Counted from the first letter of the stretch, positions 1 to 7,415 are shown. The stretch is DNA of 13,439 bases from Fimenecus sp045602655 (GCA_045602655.1 JAZSBY010000080.1:1-13439), one strand, 5' to 3'. Program-made: numbers and translations. Notes: generated by a model not told the origin, from the sequence alone.

Positions 1-1
1 A

Positions 2-991
2 AAAGGCACATTCACAAGCATTTTTGACAAGAGAAACAACCGTGAAGTCCTTAAAGCAGGTCAGCGTGGTAATGTGATTACTGCTTATGAGGACTACCCA
101 AGGGAATATGATAACTGGGAAATGAGCAGTTATTATACTGAAAAGCATTGGGAAGTAGATGATGTTGAGAATGTTGAATTTCTTAACGAAGGTGAACGAG
201 CAGGACTTAAAATCACAAAGAAATTTAAGAACAGCACAATCGTTCAGAGCATTTATCTCTACAACAATATTGATAAGATTGATTTTGAAAACTATATTGA
301 TTGGAAAGAGTCACACTTAATTCTCAAAACTGCATTCCCTGTGGATGTGAATACAAACAAGGCAACTTATGATATTCAGTTTGGTTCAGTTGAAAGACCA
401 ACTCATAAAAATACAAGCTGGGATGCTGCTCGTTTTGAGGTTTGTGCTCATAAATACTGTGACTTGTCAGAATATGGCTATGGTGTAAGCCTTATGAATG
501 ACTGTAAATACGGTCACGCAATTCACGATGGTGTAATGAGCCTTACTCTCCTTAAATGTGGCACATTCCCTGACCCTGATGCAGATAAATGCGAACATAG
601 ATTTACATACTCATTGTTCCCACACGCAGGGGATTACAGGGAAGCAGGTACAATAAAGAAGGCTTATGACCTTAATATTCCGATGATTTGCAAGAAAGTA
701 GGGGAAAACAAGGGTAATCTTGCAAACGAGTATTCATTCTTTACAGTTGACTGCGACAATGTAATATTTGAAACTGCAAAGAAAGCAGAAACAGAAGAAA
801 CAATTATTCTTCGTGGTTGTGAATATTACAACAAGCGTACAAAAGCAAACATAACATTCGGTTTTGATGTTCAGAGGGCATTCCTTTGCGATATGCTTGA
901 AAACAATACTGAGGAATTGAATGTTGTTGATAACAAGGTAACTGTTGATTTCAGACCATTTGAAATCAATACAATAAAAGTTATAAAATAA
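2..991 (+). CDS. Alpha-mannosidase, GH38 family, C-terminal part (5' end outside window)
   Basis: The frame is open from the first bases of the window, so this is the last ~329 residues of a longer gene; the GTG at 74 is an internal valine, not a start. GH38 enzymes hydrolyse alpha-linked mannose from glycans and are usually about 800-1050 residues in bacteria. The visible part is the C-terminal beta-sandwich region, not the N-terminal zinc-dependent catalytic barrel. It contains the family's conserved block FGSVERPTHKNTSWDAARFE (visible residues ~127-146), followed by the sugar-contacting strand rich in Tyr/Gly, then a SLFPHAGD turn near residue 210. The preceding stretch IDWKESHLILKTAFPV is also typical. 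No signal peptide can be judged. The LRR gene starts 22 nt after the stop with no terminator between, so they are probably co-transcribed. Family is confident; linkage specificity cannot be read here because the active site is missing. Confidence 0.9.
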   Translation, partial: KGTFTSIFDKRNNREVLKAGQRGNVITAYEDYPREYDNWEMSSYYTEKHWEVDDVENVEFLNEGERAGLKITKKFKNSTIVQSIYLYNNIDKIDFENYIDWKESHLILKTAFPVDVNTNKATYDIQFGSVERPTHKNTSWDAARFEVCAHKYCDLSEYGYGVSLMNDCKYGHAIHDGVMSLTLLKCGTFPDPDADKCEHRFTYSLFPHAGDYREAGTIKKAYDLNIPMICKKVGENKGNLANEYSFFTVDCDNVIFETAKKAETEETIILRGCEYYNKRTKANITFGFDVQRAFLCDMLENNTEELNVVDNKVTVDFRPFEINTIKVIK

Positions 992-1013
992 ATATAAAAA
1001 GGGGATTGAAAAA

Positions 1014-2669
1014 ATGAAAAAGATTTTATCAGTATGCTTAACGTTAATTATGATGTTGTCCGTGTTTGTAATGCCCACATCGGCAGCAGTAATTGAAAAT
1101 TTTTACTTCAATGTGGTTGTTGATGATGTAAGTTATCTGCTGTATGATGATATGGCTCTTGCTACGGGTTTTGATTTTGACGAAGACGACACATCACCAA
1201 AGCCCGGTATAGTTATTCCTGAAACAATTACCCACGAAGGAAAGAATTTTACCGTTATGGGTATCTTGGATATGGCATTTAGTGATAGTGACTACACAGC
1301 AGTAACACTTCCGTCAACAATCACATATATGGGAAGTAACGCATTTGCATTCAGCCCATACCTTGAAAATGTAGTTATTCCTGCTGACTGTAATTTTGAA
1401 TACTTTGGCGAGGATGTTTTCATAGGAACACCATTTGAAGAAAAACTATATTCAAAGGATGAAGTGATTCTTGGTAAAAATGTTCTTTTCTCATATATCG
1501 GCAACGCAGATGAATATGTGGTTCCTGAAAATGTTGAGATTATTGTATCAAAATGCTTCTTTATGTCAGGCTTAAAGAACATTGTGTTTAATGAAAAGGT
1601 TACTGAAATTCCTTATCTTGCTTTTGCATCCTGTCGCAATTTAACAGAGGTTAATATTCCTGATAATATTGAAATAATTGGCGGCGGTGCTTTTAAGGAT
1701 TGTACAAATCTTCAAAAGGTTACACTTGGTGAAAATGTTCAGAGCCTTGGTGTGGACTGCTTTGCAAACACAAAAATCAAATCAATTCACTTGGGTGCAG
1801 AAGTTTACCAAATTGCGGGTGCTTTCAAGGATTGTAAGACACTTGAGAGTATCACGGTTGACCCGACAAATACCATACTTCATACAGACGGAAAAGCAGT
1901 TTATTTCAAGACAACCTTTTTGCTTGACGGCGAAGAAAAAGATGGCTTGATTCTCGAATATTATCTTCCGTCAAAGGCACAGGGTAAGGTTACTCTTAAC
2001 TCAGATGTCGGTGCAATCGGTGATTATGCTTTCTATGGCTGTAAAGGACTTGAAGAAGTAGTTGCAAAAGACCTTGAATATGTGGGTTCACAGGCTTTTT
2101 GTAACAGTAGCATTAAGAAATTCTCTGCAAAGGGCGAATACTGGGTTTGGGATGCTGCATTCCGTAACTGCAAAAATCTTGAAGAAATCAATCTGGAAAA
2201 TACAGAGTATATCGATATAGGTGCATTTGAAAACTGCACTTCACTCAAAAATGTTACATTATCTGAAAATATCGGCACTATAGGAGAACTTGCATTTTCA
2301 AACACAGGACTTGAGGAAGTTGTAATTTACGGTGATGATTGTTTTGTTGAAGAATCAGCATTCAAGGGATGTGAAAACCTTAAAACAGTAAGACTTGAAG
2401 AAGGTGTTGCAGGTGTGGGAATGAATGCATTCCTCGGTTGTCCGGAACTTGAAACAATCTATATTTCAAAGACTGTCGAATTTTTTGATGACAATGCCTT
2501 TGATGGCTGTGAAAATGTGACATTCCAAGTTATAAAGGGTACAGAAGGTCACGATTTTATTGATGATTTGGGATATGATTATGAGATAGTTGGTCGCTTG
2601 TCCTTGTTCGAAAGAATTGCAGACTTCTTTGAAAACCTTATAAGTTTGCTATTTGGTTGGATACTTTGA
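1014..2669 (+). CDS. Secreted BspA-type leucine-rich-repeat protein
   Basis: A 551-residue exported protein. Residues 1-25 are a signal peptide: MKK, a hydrophobic core, then a TSA-A cleavage site. From about residue 78 to 507 the protein is built from ~23-residue BspA/LRR_5 repeats with the recurring pattern AF-x-x-C-x-x-L-x-x-(V/I)-x-(L/I). Clear copies lie around 202-215, 226-238, 339-350, 382-394, 404-416, 449-461 and 472-484. Repeat edges such as GxxAFxxC are well kept. After the repeats the chain ends in a short hydrophobic, Phe-rich segment (528-551: LSLFERIADFFENL... ending GWIL). There is no LPXTG sorting signal and no dockerin. BspA-type repeats in other bacteria bind host proteins or other surfaces; here the ligand is unknown. 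The start is set by AAGGGGAT at 999-1006. It probably shares a transcript with the mannosidase and ends at the terminator at 2686-2723. Confidence 0.88.
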   Translation: MKKILSVCLTLIMMLSVFVMPTSAAVIENFYFNVVVDDVSYLLYDDMALATGFDFDEDDTSPKPGIVIPETITHEGKNFTVMGILDMAFSDSDYTAVTLPSTITYMGSNAFAFSPYLENVVIPADCNFEYFGEDVFIGTPFEEKLYSKDEVILGKNVLFSYIGNADEYVVPENVEIIVSKCFFMSGLKNIVFNEKVTEIPYLAFASCRNLTEVNIPDNIEIIGGGAFKDCTNLQKVTLGENVQSLGVDCFANTKIKSIHLGAEVYQIAGAFKDCKTLESITVDPTNTILHTDGKAVYFKTTFLLDGEEKDGLILEYYLPSKAQGKVTLNSDVGAIGDYAFYGCKGLEEVVAKDLEYVGSQAFCNSSIKKFSAKGEYWVWDAAFRNCKNLEEINLENTEYIDIGAFENCTSLKNVTLSENIGTIGELAFSNTGLEEVVIYGDDCFVEESAFKGCENLKTVRLEEGVAGVGMNAFLGCPELETIYISKTVEFFDDNAFDGCENVTFQVIKGTEGHDFIDDLGYDYEIVGRLSLFERIADFFENLISLLFGWIL

Positions 2670-2685
2670 TATTAAAGCAATAATC

Positions 2686-2723
2686 AATGCCTTGGTGGTG
2701 TGAAACCATCAAGGCATTTTTTT
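2686..2723 (+). terminator. Rho-independent terminator after the LRR gene
   Basis: The inverted repeat AATGCCTTGGTGGT (2686-2699) / ACCATCAAGGCATT (2705-2718) forms a 14-bp stem with one G-U pair and a 5-nt GTGAA loop. A run of seven T follows (2717-2723). It sits 16 nt after the LRR stop codon and touches the stop codon of the convergent spoIID-type gene (2723-2725). It may also slow transcription arriving on the minus strand, but the T-run on that side is weak. Confidence 0.9.
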
Positions 2724-3703
2724 CATATCTCTTTTATCTCAATTCCTTTATAATAATGCTTGAGTATTTCCTCGAAGCTGAAGCCCTGACTTGCCAGATG
2801 GTTTGCTCCGTATTGACTCATTCCCACACCGTGACCATAACCTTTAACGGAAAAAATAAAATTATTGTCCTTATATTCAACAGCAAAGGTACTGCTTTTC
2901 AGTTGAAAAACAGTGCGAATATCCGTGCCTTTAAATTCTTTATCACCAATTTTGATTGTTTTAACCATTCCGGTATCGGTGTTCTTAATTTCTTTAAGCC
3001 ACTTTTCCGCTTTCTCCTCAAGCTTTGTACCTTGGGCTTTCATTTTGTCCTCAAAATCCTTAACACTTACGGTAACGGTGGAAATATGTGCAGGGGATAG
3101 GGTGTCGCCGACACTTGGTACAGACTGCAGATAGGGATAATCACCACCCCATACATCACTTGCGTTTTCTGTTCTTCCGTTACTCATTGAGTGAAAAACA
3201 GAGTTTATGTATTCGTTATCGTATTGTAAGGTCAGATTTATTACATCATCAATACATTTTGTTATTTTAGCAACATAAATATCGTAGTTTTCGCCCCATT
3301 TTTCCTTTTGTTGCTGTGTTGTTAAAAAGCCCTGATGCTGTTCACTGCTGTCAGTTATATCTGCATTTTGTAAAGCGTCGGTTTTATGCTGTTTGGTATA
3401 TAAAAGTAATGTGTGGGAGGCGATAATCTGTGCCTTGATTGCCTCCTCGTGGTATGTGGGATTTACTTCAGCTGCCACAACGCCTAAAAGATAGTCGTTC
3501 AGACTCATTTCAGTAATATTTTTACTGCTTGCCGACATAACCTTAACAACGGACACTTCAATATTTTCAACAACTTCTGTTATTTCATCCTCATCCGCCA
3601 CCATATCAGAAAAAACATTGTTTGTTTTTTCTAATGAACAAAGAGGGCAAAGTATCATAGCAAGTAACAGAAAAAAACAAATTACAGTATAACTTTTCAG
3701 CAT
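2723..3703 (-). CDS. spoIID: SpoIID/LytB-domain peptidoglycan lytic transglycosylase, stage II sporulation protein D type
   Basis: A 326-residue protein with an N-terminal membrane anchor (residues ~5-22), so the domain would face the outside, which is the intermembrane space during engulfment. SpoIID cleaves glycan strands lacking stem peptides and works with SpoIIM and SpoIIP in engulfment. The SpoIID domain is complete: the YLLGVVAAEV motif with the presumed catalytic Glu79, EAIKAQ at 87-92, the FHSMSNGRTE block at 170-179, VWGGDYPYLQSV at 185-195, and the C-terminal GYGHGVGMSQYGA at 288-300. Departures from the usual pattern are Ser-His-Thr at 96-98 where A-R-T is common, and ADITDSSEQHQGF (114-126) where clostridial relatives often carry a Cys-x4-His-Cys zinc site. 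Start ATG is supported by AAGGGAGCG on the minus strand (3709-3717). LytB-like or other SpoIID-domain paralogues remain possible because no other spoII or spoIII genes are adjacent. Confidence 0.87.
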   Translation of the reverse strand: MLKSYTVICFFLLLAMILCPLCSLEKTNNVFSDMVADEDEITEVVENIEVSVVKVMSASSKNITEMSLNDYLLGVVAAEVNPTYHEEAIKAQIIASHTLLLYTKQHKTDALQNADITDSSEQHQGFLTTQQQKEKWGENYDIYVAKITKCIDDVINLTLQYDNEYINSVFHSMSNGRTENASDVWGGDYPYLQSVPSVGDTLSPAHISTVTVSVKDFEDKMKAQGTKLEEKAEKWLKEIKNTDTGMVKTIKIGDKEFKGTDIRTVFQLKSSTFAVEYKDNNFIFSVKGYGHGVGMSQYGANHLASQGFSFEEILKHYYKGIEIKEI

Positions 3704-3721
3704 TTTATCGCTCCCTTATTG

Positions 3722-3750
3722 TTGACTTTAAACATTGTTTGTATTAAAAT
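3722..3750 (+). promoter_or_regulatory. SigA-type promoter of the citrate synthase operon, with an inverted repeat in the spacer
   Basis: TTGACT (-35, 3722-3727) and TAAAAT (-10, 3745-3750) are separated by exactly 17 nt, close to the SigA consensus. Transcription should begin near 3757, giving a leader of about 57 nt before the TTG start at 3814. The spacer holds the small inverted repeat AAACA-t-TGTTT (3730-3740), well placed for a repressor. The rest of the leader (3757-3798) shows no riboswitch-like structure that I can recognise. Confidence 0.75.
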
Positions 3751-3798
3751 ATATGATGTATAATTATCTATATTGGAAAACTATCGTAAAATTTGTGT

Positions 3799-3816
3799 AA
3801 GGAGGTAATAGTTTTG
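3799..3816 (+). promoter_or_regulatory. Ribosome binding site that fixes the TTG start of citrate synthase
   Basis: AAGGAGG at 3799-3805 is a near-perfect Shine-Dalgarno sequence, 8 nt before TTG at 3814-3816. An in-frame TTG at 3793 lies upstream of this site and has no Shine-Dalgarno of its own, so a start there would translate the ribosome binding site itself. Confidence 0.85.
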
Positions 3817-5229
3817 TCAGATTATATTTCAAATATCTCCAACGAGGCTCTTTCAACATTATGCGAAGAGCTGTCAAAAAATACCCATATCAATCCTGAA
3901 TATTATCAAAGATTTGATGTTAAAAGAGGACTTCGTAATGCAGATGCAACAGGTGTGCTTGCAGGTCTTACCCGTGTATGCTCAGTTGAGGGTTATTATA
4001 TTGATGACGGTGAAAAAGTACCAAAACAAGGTCGTCTTGTTTACCGTGGAATCAATATGACGGATATTGTTGAAAACTGCGAAAAAGAAAATCGTTTCGG
4101 CTATGAGGAGGTTGTGTGGCTTCTTCTTTTCGGCTCACTTCCCACAAGGGAACAGCTGGAGTGGTTCCGTGATTTGTTGGCAGAATGTCGCGAGCTTCCC
4201 GACGATTTCATAGAAGATATGATTATGAAAGCACCATCTCCCAATGTTATGAATAAATGTGCAAGAAGTGTTCTGGCACTTTATTCTTATGACCCTAATC
4301 CGGATGATATTTCACCTGAAAATGTGTTAAGACAGTCAATTCAGATTATTGCACAGTTACCAACAATTATGACTGCAGCATACCAGGTTAAGCGTCGTGC
4401 TTATGATAAAAAGAGTATGTTCTTCCATCAGAACAAAAAGGAGTTGGGAACAGCGGAAAATATCCTGCGTTCAATCCGTCCCGACAAATCCTTTACTGAT
4501 GAAGAGGCAAAAATGCTTGACATCTGTATGATTATTCACGCAGAACACGGTGGTGGTAATAACTCCACATTCACAACCCGTTGTATTTCATCAAGCGGTA
4601 CGGATACGTATTCCGCAATCGCTGCAGGTATCGGGTCACTTAAAGGTCCTCGTCACGGTGGTGCAAATATTAAAGTTCATAAAATGGTTGAGGATATTAA
4701 GGAGAATATTTCGGATATTACTGATGAAGGCCAGGTTGCAGATTATCTTACAAAGATTATGCACAAACAAGCAGGTGACGGGTCAGGACTTATCTACGGT
4801 ATGGGTCACGCCGTATACACTCTTTCAGACCCTCGTGCAGTTATACTTCGTCGATATGCAGAAAGCTTTTCTAAAAAGGTTGGCTGTGAGGATGACTTTA
4901 AGCTTTTAAATCTTATTGAAACACTTACTCCCGAGCTTTTTGCAAAATACAGAGGGGATAAAAAGAAAATATGTGCTAATGTGGACCTCTATTCAGGACT
5001 TGTTTATGATATGTTGGGAATTCCGCAGGATTTGTTCACACCGTTGTTTGTGGCTGCTCGCAGTGCAGGTTGGGCTGCACACAGAATTGAAGAAATAGCA
5101 ACAGGCGGAAGAATTGTCCGTCCTGCATATAAAAATGTTACAATTCCACGGGCTTATGTGCCGATTTCTGAAAGAATTATCCGTACAGAGGCAGTGCAGA
5201 AAGAATATATTCCTATTGAGGAAAGGTAA
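3814..5229 (+). CDS. gltA: Citrate synthase (citrate/2-methylcitrate synthase family)
   Basis: Condenses oxaloacetate with acetyl-CoA to citrate in the cytoplasm. In anaerobic Clostridia this is usually the entry to the oxidative branch leading to 2-oxoglutarate and glutamate. With the TTG start the protein is 471 residues, longer than the ~370-residue Bacillus enzyme because of an N-terminal extension of the kind found in many anaerobes. The catalytic triad is visible: His281 in GPRHGGAN, His332 in GMGHAVY with the following SDPR, and Asp391 in NVDLYSG. The substrate-binding HAEHGGGNNS block and the C-terminal RSAGWAAHRIEE motif are intact. It is the first gene after a strong promoter, divergent from spoIID, and 8 nt ahead of the next gene. 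2-Methylcitrate synthase activity is possible from the family, but no prp genes are nearby. Confidence 0.93.
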   Translation: MSDYISNISNEALSTLCEELSKNTHINPEYYQRFDVKRGLRNADATGVLAGLTRVCSVEGYYIDDGEKVPKQGRLVYRGINMTDIVENCEKENRFGYEEVVWLLLFGSLPTREQLEWFRDLLAECRELPDDFIEDMIMKAPSPNVMNKCARSVLALYSYDPNPDDISPENVLRQSIQIIAQLPTIMTAAYQVKRRAYDKKSMFFHQNKKELGTAENILRSIRPDKSFTDEEAKMLDICMIIHAEHGGGNNSTFTTRCISSSGTDTYSAIAAGIGSLKGPRHGGANIKVHKMVEDIKENISDITDEGQVADYLTKIMHKQAGDGSGLIYGMGHAVYTLSDPRAVILRRYAESFSKKVGCEDDFKLLNLIETLTPELFAKYRGDKKKICANVDLYSGLVYDMLGIPQDLFTPLFVAARSAGWAAHRIEEIATGGRIVRPAYKNVTIPRAYVPISERIIRTEAVQKEYIPIEER

Positions 5230-5237
5230 TTGTTACT

Positions 5238-6131
5238 ATGAAGTTAAGAGGTAAATTTCAAAAGGTTAACCCTATAATTCCACTTTATGTGTTAGTGGGA
5301 CTTTTAGTATTCGCTATTCCGTTGCGAACATATCAGCTTCTTTTTATTACAGAAGGTGATACAGGATTTTATAAAACTACAAACTGGACGGTCTATTTGG
5401 TATATTTCTTATCAATACTTGCCTTTGCAGTTTCTTATGTTATGGTAAATCTTGCAAAAAGTGTTCCGTCTTCAAAAAATCCTCCAACAAGAAAAAATAA
5501 GTTTTTGGCAGTTACAGCCTTGCTTTTTGGTTTGGGAATTGTTGCCGATGTTATTTCAACTCTCGCAAAAATATTTATCCGTGGAGATGTAACCTCACTT
5601 ACAACGCAGGAAAACATTGTTCCAATGCTGATTGAGGCGGTTTTTGGTCTGCTTTCCGCTATATATATTGTGATTTTCGGCATTTCATTCTTTGATGGCA
5701 AAACAACATATTCACAGTATAAGTTTTTAGCATTGTCCCCACTTGTATGGTCGGTGGGCAGAGTAATTATAAGATTTTTGACAAAAATATCTTATGTAAA
5801 TATTGCAGACCTCCTGTTTGAGCTTTTAGCAATTTCGTTTATGATGATTTTCTTCTTGGCTTTAGCAAGAATTTCATCAGGACTGGCAAATGAAACATCA
5901 ATGCGTAGCCTTTTTGCATCAGGATATGTAAGCGTGTTCTTCTGCTTGCTGGCAAATGTTCCGAGATTTGTCGTGACAATTACAGGCAACGGAAATCTTT
6001 TACCAAATGAATATCCTCTTGCACTTTGTGATTTATTTTTCCCATTTTTTGCAGTAGCATATATTGTTAATGCAATGGTTTATGCAAAGGAAAATGACCA
6101 TAAAGAACTGGCAGAGGAAAAAAAGGAATAA
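5238..6131 (+). CDS. Unknown polytopic membrane protein, about 8 TM segments
   Basis: I do not recognise a family for this 297-residue protein. It has about eight hydrophobic segments, near residues 12-29, 51-72, 89-111, 127-152, 163-182, 189-210, 224-247 and 260-282. A basic N-terminus (MKLRGKFQK) and a charged Lys/Glu-rich C-terminal tail suggest both ends are cytoplasmic. Notable positions include Arg30 at the end of TM1, Arg175 and Arg179 inside or beside TM5, and Asp104 inside TM3. There is no signal peptide, ATP-binding motif or cysteine cluster. It begins 8 nt after the citrate synthase stop and ends 5 nt before the AEC transporter, so it is surely translated from the same transcript. 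Its place suggests a membrane function linked to citrate synthase or the transporter, but that is inference from position only. Confidence 0.8.
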   Translation: MKLRGKFQKVNPIIPLYVLVGLLVFAIPLRTYQLLFITEGDTGFYKTTNWTVYLVYFLSILAFAVSYVMVNLAKSVPSSKNPPTRKNKFLAVTALLFGLGIVADVISTLAKIFIRGDVTSLTTQENIVPMLIEAVFGLLSAIYIVIFGISFFDGKTTYSQYKFLALSPLVWSVGRVIIRFLTKISYVNIADLLFELLAISFMMIFFLALARISSGLANETSMRSLFASGYVSVFFCLLANVPRFVVTITGNGNLLPNEYPLALCDLFFPFFAVAYIVNAMVYAKENDHKELAEEKKE

Positions 6132-6136
6132 AATAA

Positions 6137-7081
6137 ATGGCAGTTTTCTTTAGTAATGTTTATACGGCTTTTACTCAGGTTGTAATCCTTTTTCTTGTGG
6201 CGGCAGTGGGATTTATCTGTCATAAAACAGGAATTTACACTGAAAAAGCATCTCGTTTAACAACAAATTTACTTTTTTATATTGTAGCCCCTGCTATTAT
6301 TATTCGCTCATTCTATGGAATGGATTATAGCAGAGATTCTATAAAAGCCTTGTTAATGGCACTTGTGGGCGGAATATTATTCCATGTTATCGGAATTATC
6401 TTTTCGTCCGTGCTTTTCAATAAAGGCGAAAAAGATACAGCAAGTATTTTCAAATATGCTTGTTGTTACGGTAATGTAGGATATATGGCATTACCCTTGG
6501 CTCAGGCAATTTTAGGGGATGAAGGTGTTTTTTACTGTTCAGTTATCCTTGTGCCGTTCAATATTCTTTCCTTTACTCACGGTGTTGGAGTGATGCAGAA
6601 AAAGGAAGAAAAAAGTAAAATCAGCCTTAAAAAGCTTATTGCAAACCCCGGTGTAATCGGTGTTGCAATCGGTTTACCGATTTTCCTTTTGCAAATTGAA
6701 TTGCCACAGATAATCTATTCGCCTGTTTCCTATATTGCAGACCTTAATACACCACTTGCAATGGTTATGTTTGGTACTTACCTTGCATCTGCAGACTGGA
6801 AAACCTTGTTTTCTGACAAGAGGATTTTCGGCTCGGCACTTGTAAAACTTATCCTTGTGCCACTCATTACTATTGGTTGTTTAAAATTGTTTGGTTACAG
6901 TGGTACTCTTATTGCCGCTTGTGCATTGAGTGCATCTGCACCAACAGCAAGTAACACAGTAATGTTTGCGGCAAAATATGACCGTGACACAGCAGTAGCC
7001 TCAAAGGTAACAGCATTTGTAAGTGTTTTATCAATCCTTACAATGCCGATTATGATTGCTATTGCACAAATGTTAGGATAG
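6137..7081 (+). CDS. AEC-family (auxin efflux carrier type) transporter
   Basis: A 314-residue integral membrane protein of the AEC/bile-acid-arsenite superfamily with about ten TM helices. The fold's internal repeat and family signatures are present: GNVGYMALPLAQ (112-123), LIANPGVIGVAIGLP (167-181), LNTPLAMVMFGTYLA (203-217), and the C-terminal SASAPTASNTVMFA (265-278) with the following YDRDTAVASK loop. Bacterial AEC proteins include MleP/MdcF-type malate or malonate carriers, but substrates are rarely predictable from sequence. Its position after citrate synthase makes a di- or tricarboxylate a reasonable guess, not a demonstration. AAGGAA near 6122-6127 serves as the ribosome binding site and overlaps the end of the preceding gene. 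The next gene starts 7 nt after its stop. Confidence 0.9.
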   Translation: MAVFFSNVYTAFTQVVILFLVAAVGFICHKTGIYTEKASRLTTNLLFYIVAPAIIIRSFYGMDYSRDSIKALLMALVGGILFHVIGIIFSSVLFNKGEKDTASIFKYACCYGNVGYMALPLAQAILGDEGVFYCSVILVPFNILSFTHGVGVMQKKEEKSKISLKKLIANPGVIGVAIGLPIFLLQIELPQIIYSPVSYIADLNTPLAMVMFGTYLASADWKTLFSDKRIFGSALVKLILVPLITIGCLKLFGYSGTLIAACALSASAPTASNTVMFAAKYDRDTAVASKVTAFVSVLSILTMPIMIAIAQMLG

Positions 7082-7088
7082 TGATTTT

Positions 7089-7415
7089 ATGAAATTGATA
7101 GTTGCAATTATTAACAATGACGATGCAAATGCAGTTATGTCAGGACTTACAAAGGCAGGATATACAGCCACAAGGCTTAATACATCCGGCGGATTTCTCC
7201 GTTCAGGAAATATTACACTTTTAGTGGGTGTTGAAGCAAAAAAGGTTGACGATGTTGTTAATATAATCGGTGAACACAGTAGTCAGCGAAAGAAAATCAC
7301 ACCTGTTAATACTACATATATCGGGGAGAGTATGCTTACATCAATGCCCATTGAGGTAACAGTAGGCGGAGCAACAATTTTTGTTATTGATGTGGAGCAG
7401 TTTTATAAAATATGA
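7089..7415 (+). CDS. darA: Cyclic-di-AMP receptor, DarA/PstA (PII-like)
   Basis: A 108-residue cytoplasmic PII-like protein, the same length as Bacillus DarA (YaaQ) and Staphylococcus PstA. These trimers bind c-di-AMP between subunits; the downstream partner is still unknown. Family hallmarks are visible: the start MKLIVAI, the ligand loop TSGGFLRSGN (32-41), LLVGVE at 44-49, and the C-terminal PIEVTVGGATIFV with the ending VEQFYKI. As I recall the staphylococcal structures, the binding residues include Thr28, Gly35, Phe36, Asn41 and Gly47; all five are found at those positions here. The ATG at 7089 has only a weak AGGA-like site overlapping the end of the AEC gene. The stop overlaps the holB start (ATGA, 7412-7415), so translation of the two is likely coupled. 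darA next to holB and ricT is the usual Firmicutes arrangement. Confidence 0.93.
   Translation: MKLIVAIINNDDANAVMSGLTKAGYTATRLNTSGGFLRSGNITLLVGVEAKKVDDVVNIIGEHSSQRKKITPVNTTYIGESMLTSMPIEVTVGGATIFVIDVEQFYKI

Noticed and set aside
74..991. GTG at 74 as the start of the mannosidase
   Set aside because: The frame is open back to base 2 and the protein is clearly the C-terminal part of a larger GH38 enzyme; there is no ribosome binding site before 74.
734..1078. 114-codon minus-strand open frame across the mannosidase/LRR junction
   Set aside because: It is antisense to two solid genes and low in complexity (Cys/Phe-rich runs from the reverse of Glu/Lys codons).
2687..3100. 137-codon plus-strand open frame starting inside the LRR terminator
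   Set aside because: It is a shadow of the spoIID-type gene, starts within the terminator stem and has no ribosome binding site or recognisable domain.
3748..3775. Possible sigma-E promoter for spoIID on the minus strand (CAATATA, 13 nt, CATATATT)
   Set aside because: The -10 is close to the sigma-E consensus but the -35 matches only 5 of 7 and the spacing is short. In such AT-rich sequence this is easily chance, so it was not listed as a feature.
3757..3813. Riboswitch or attenuator in the citrate synthase leader
   Set aside because: The ~57-nt leader is too short and shows no stable hairpin or T-run.
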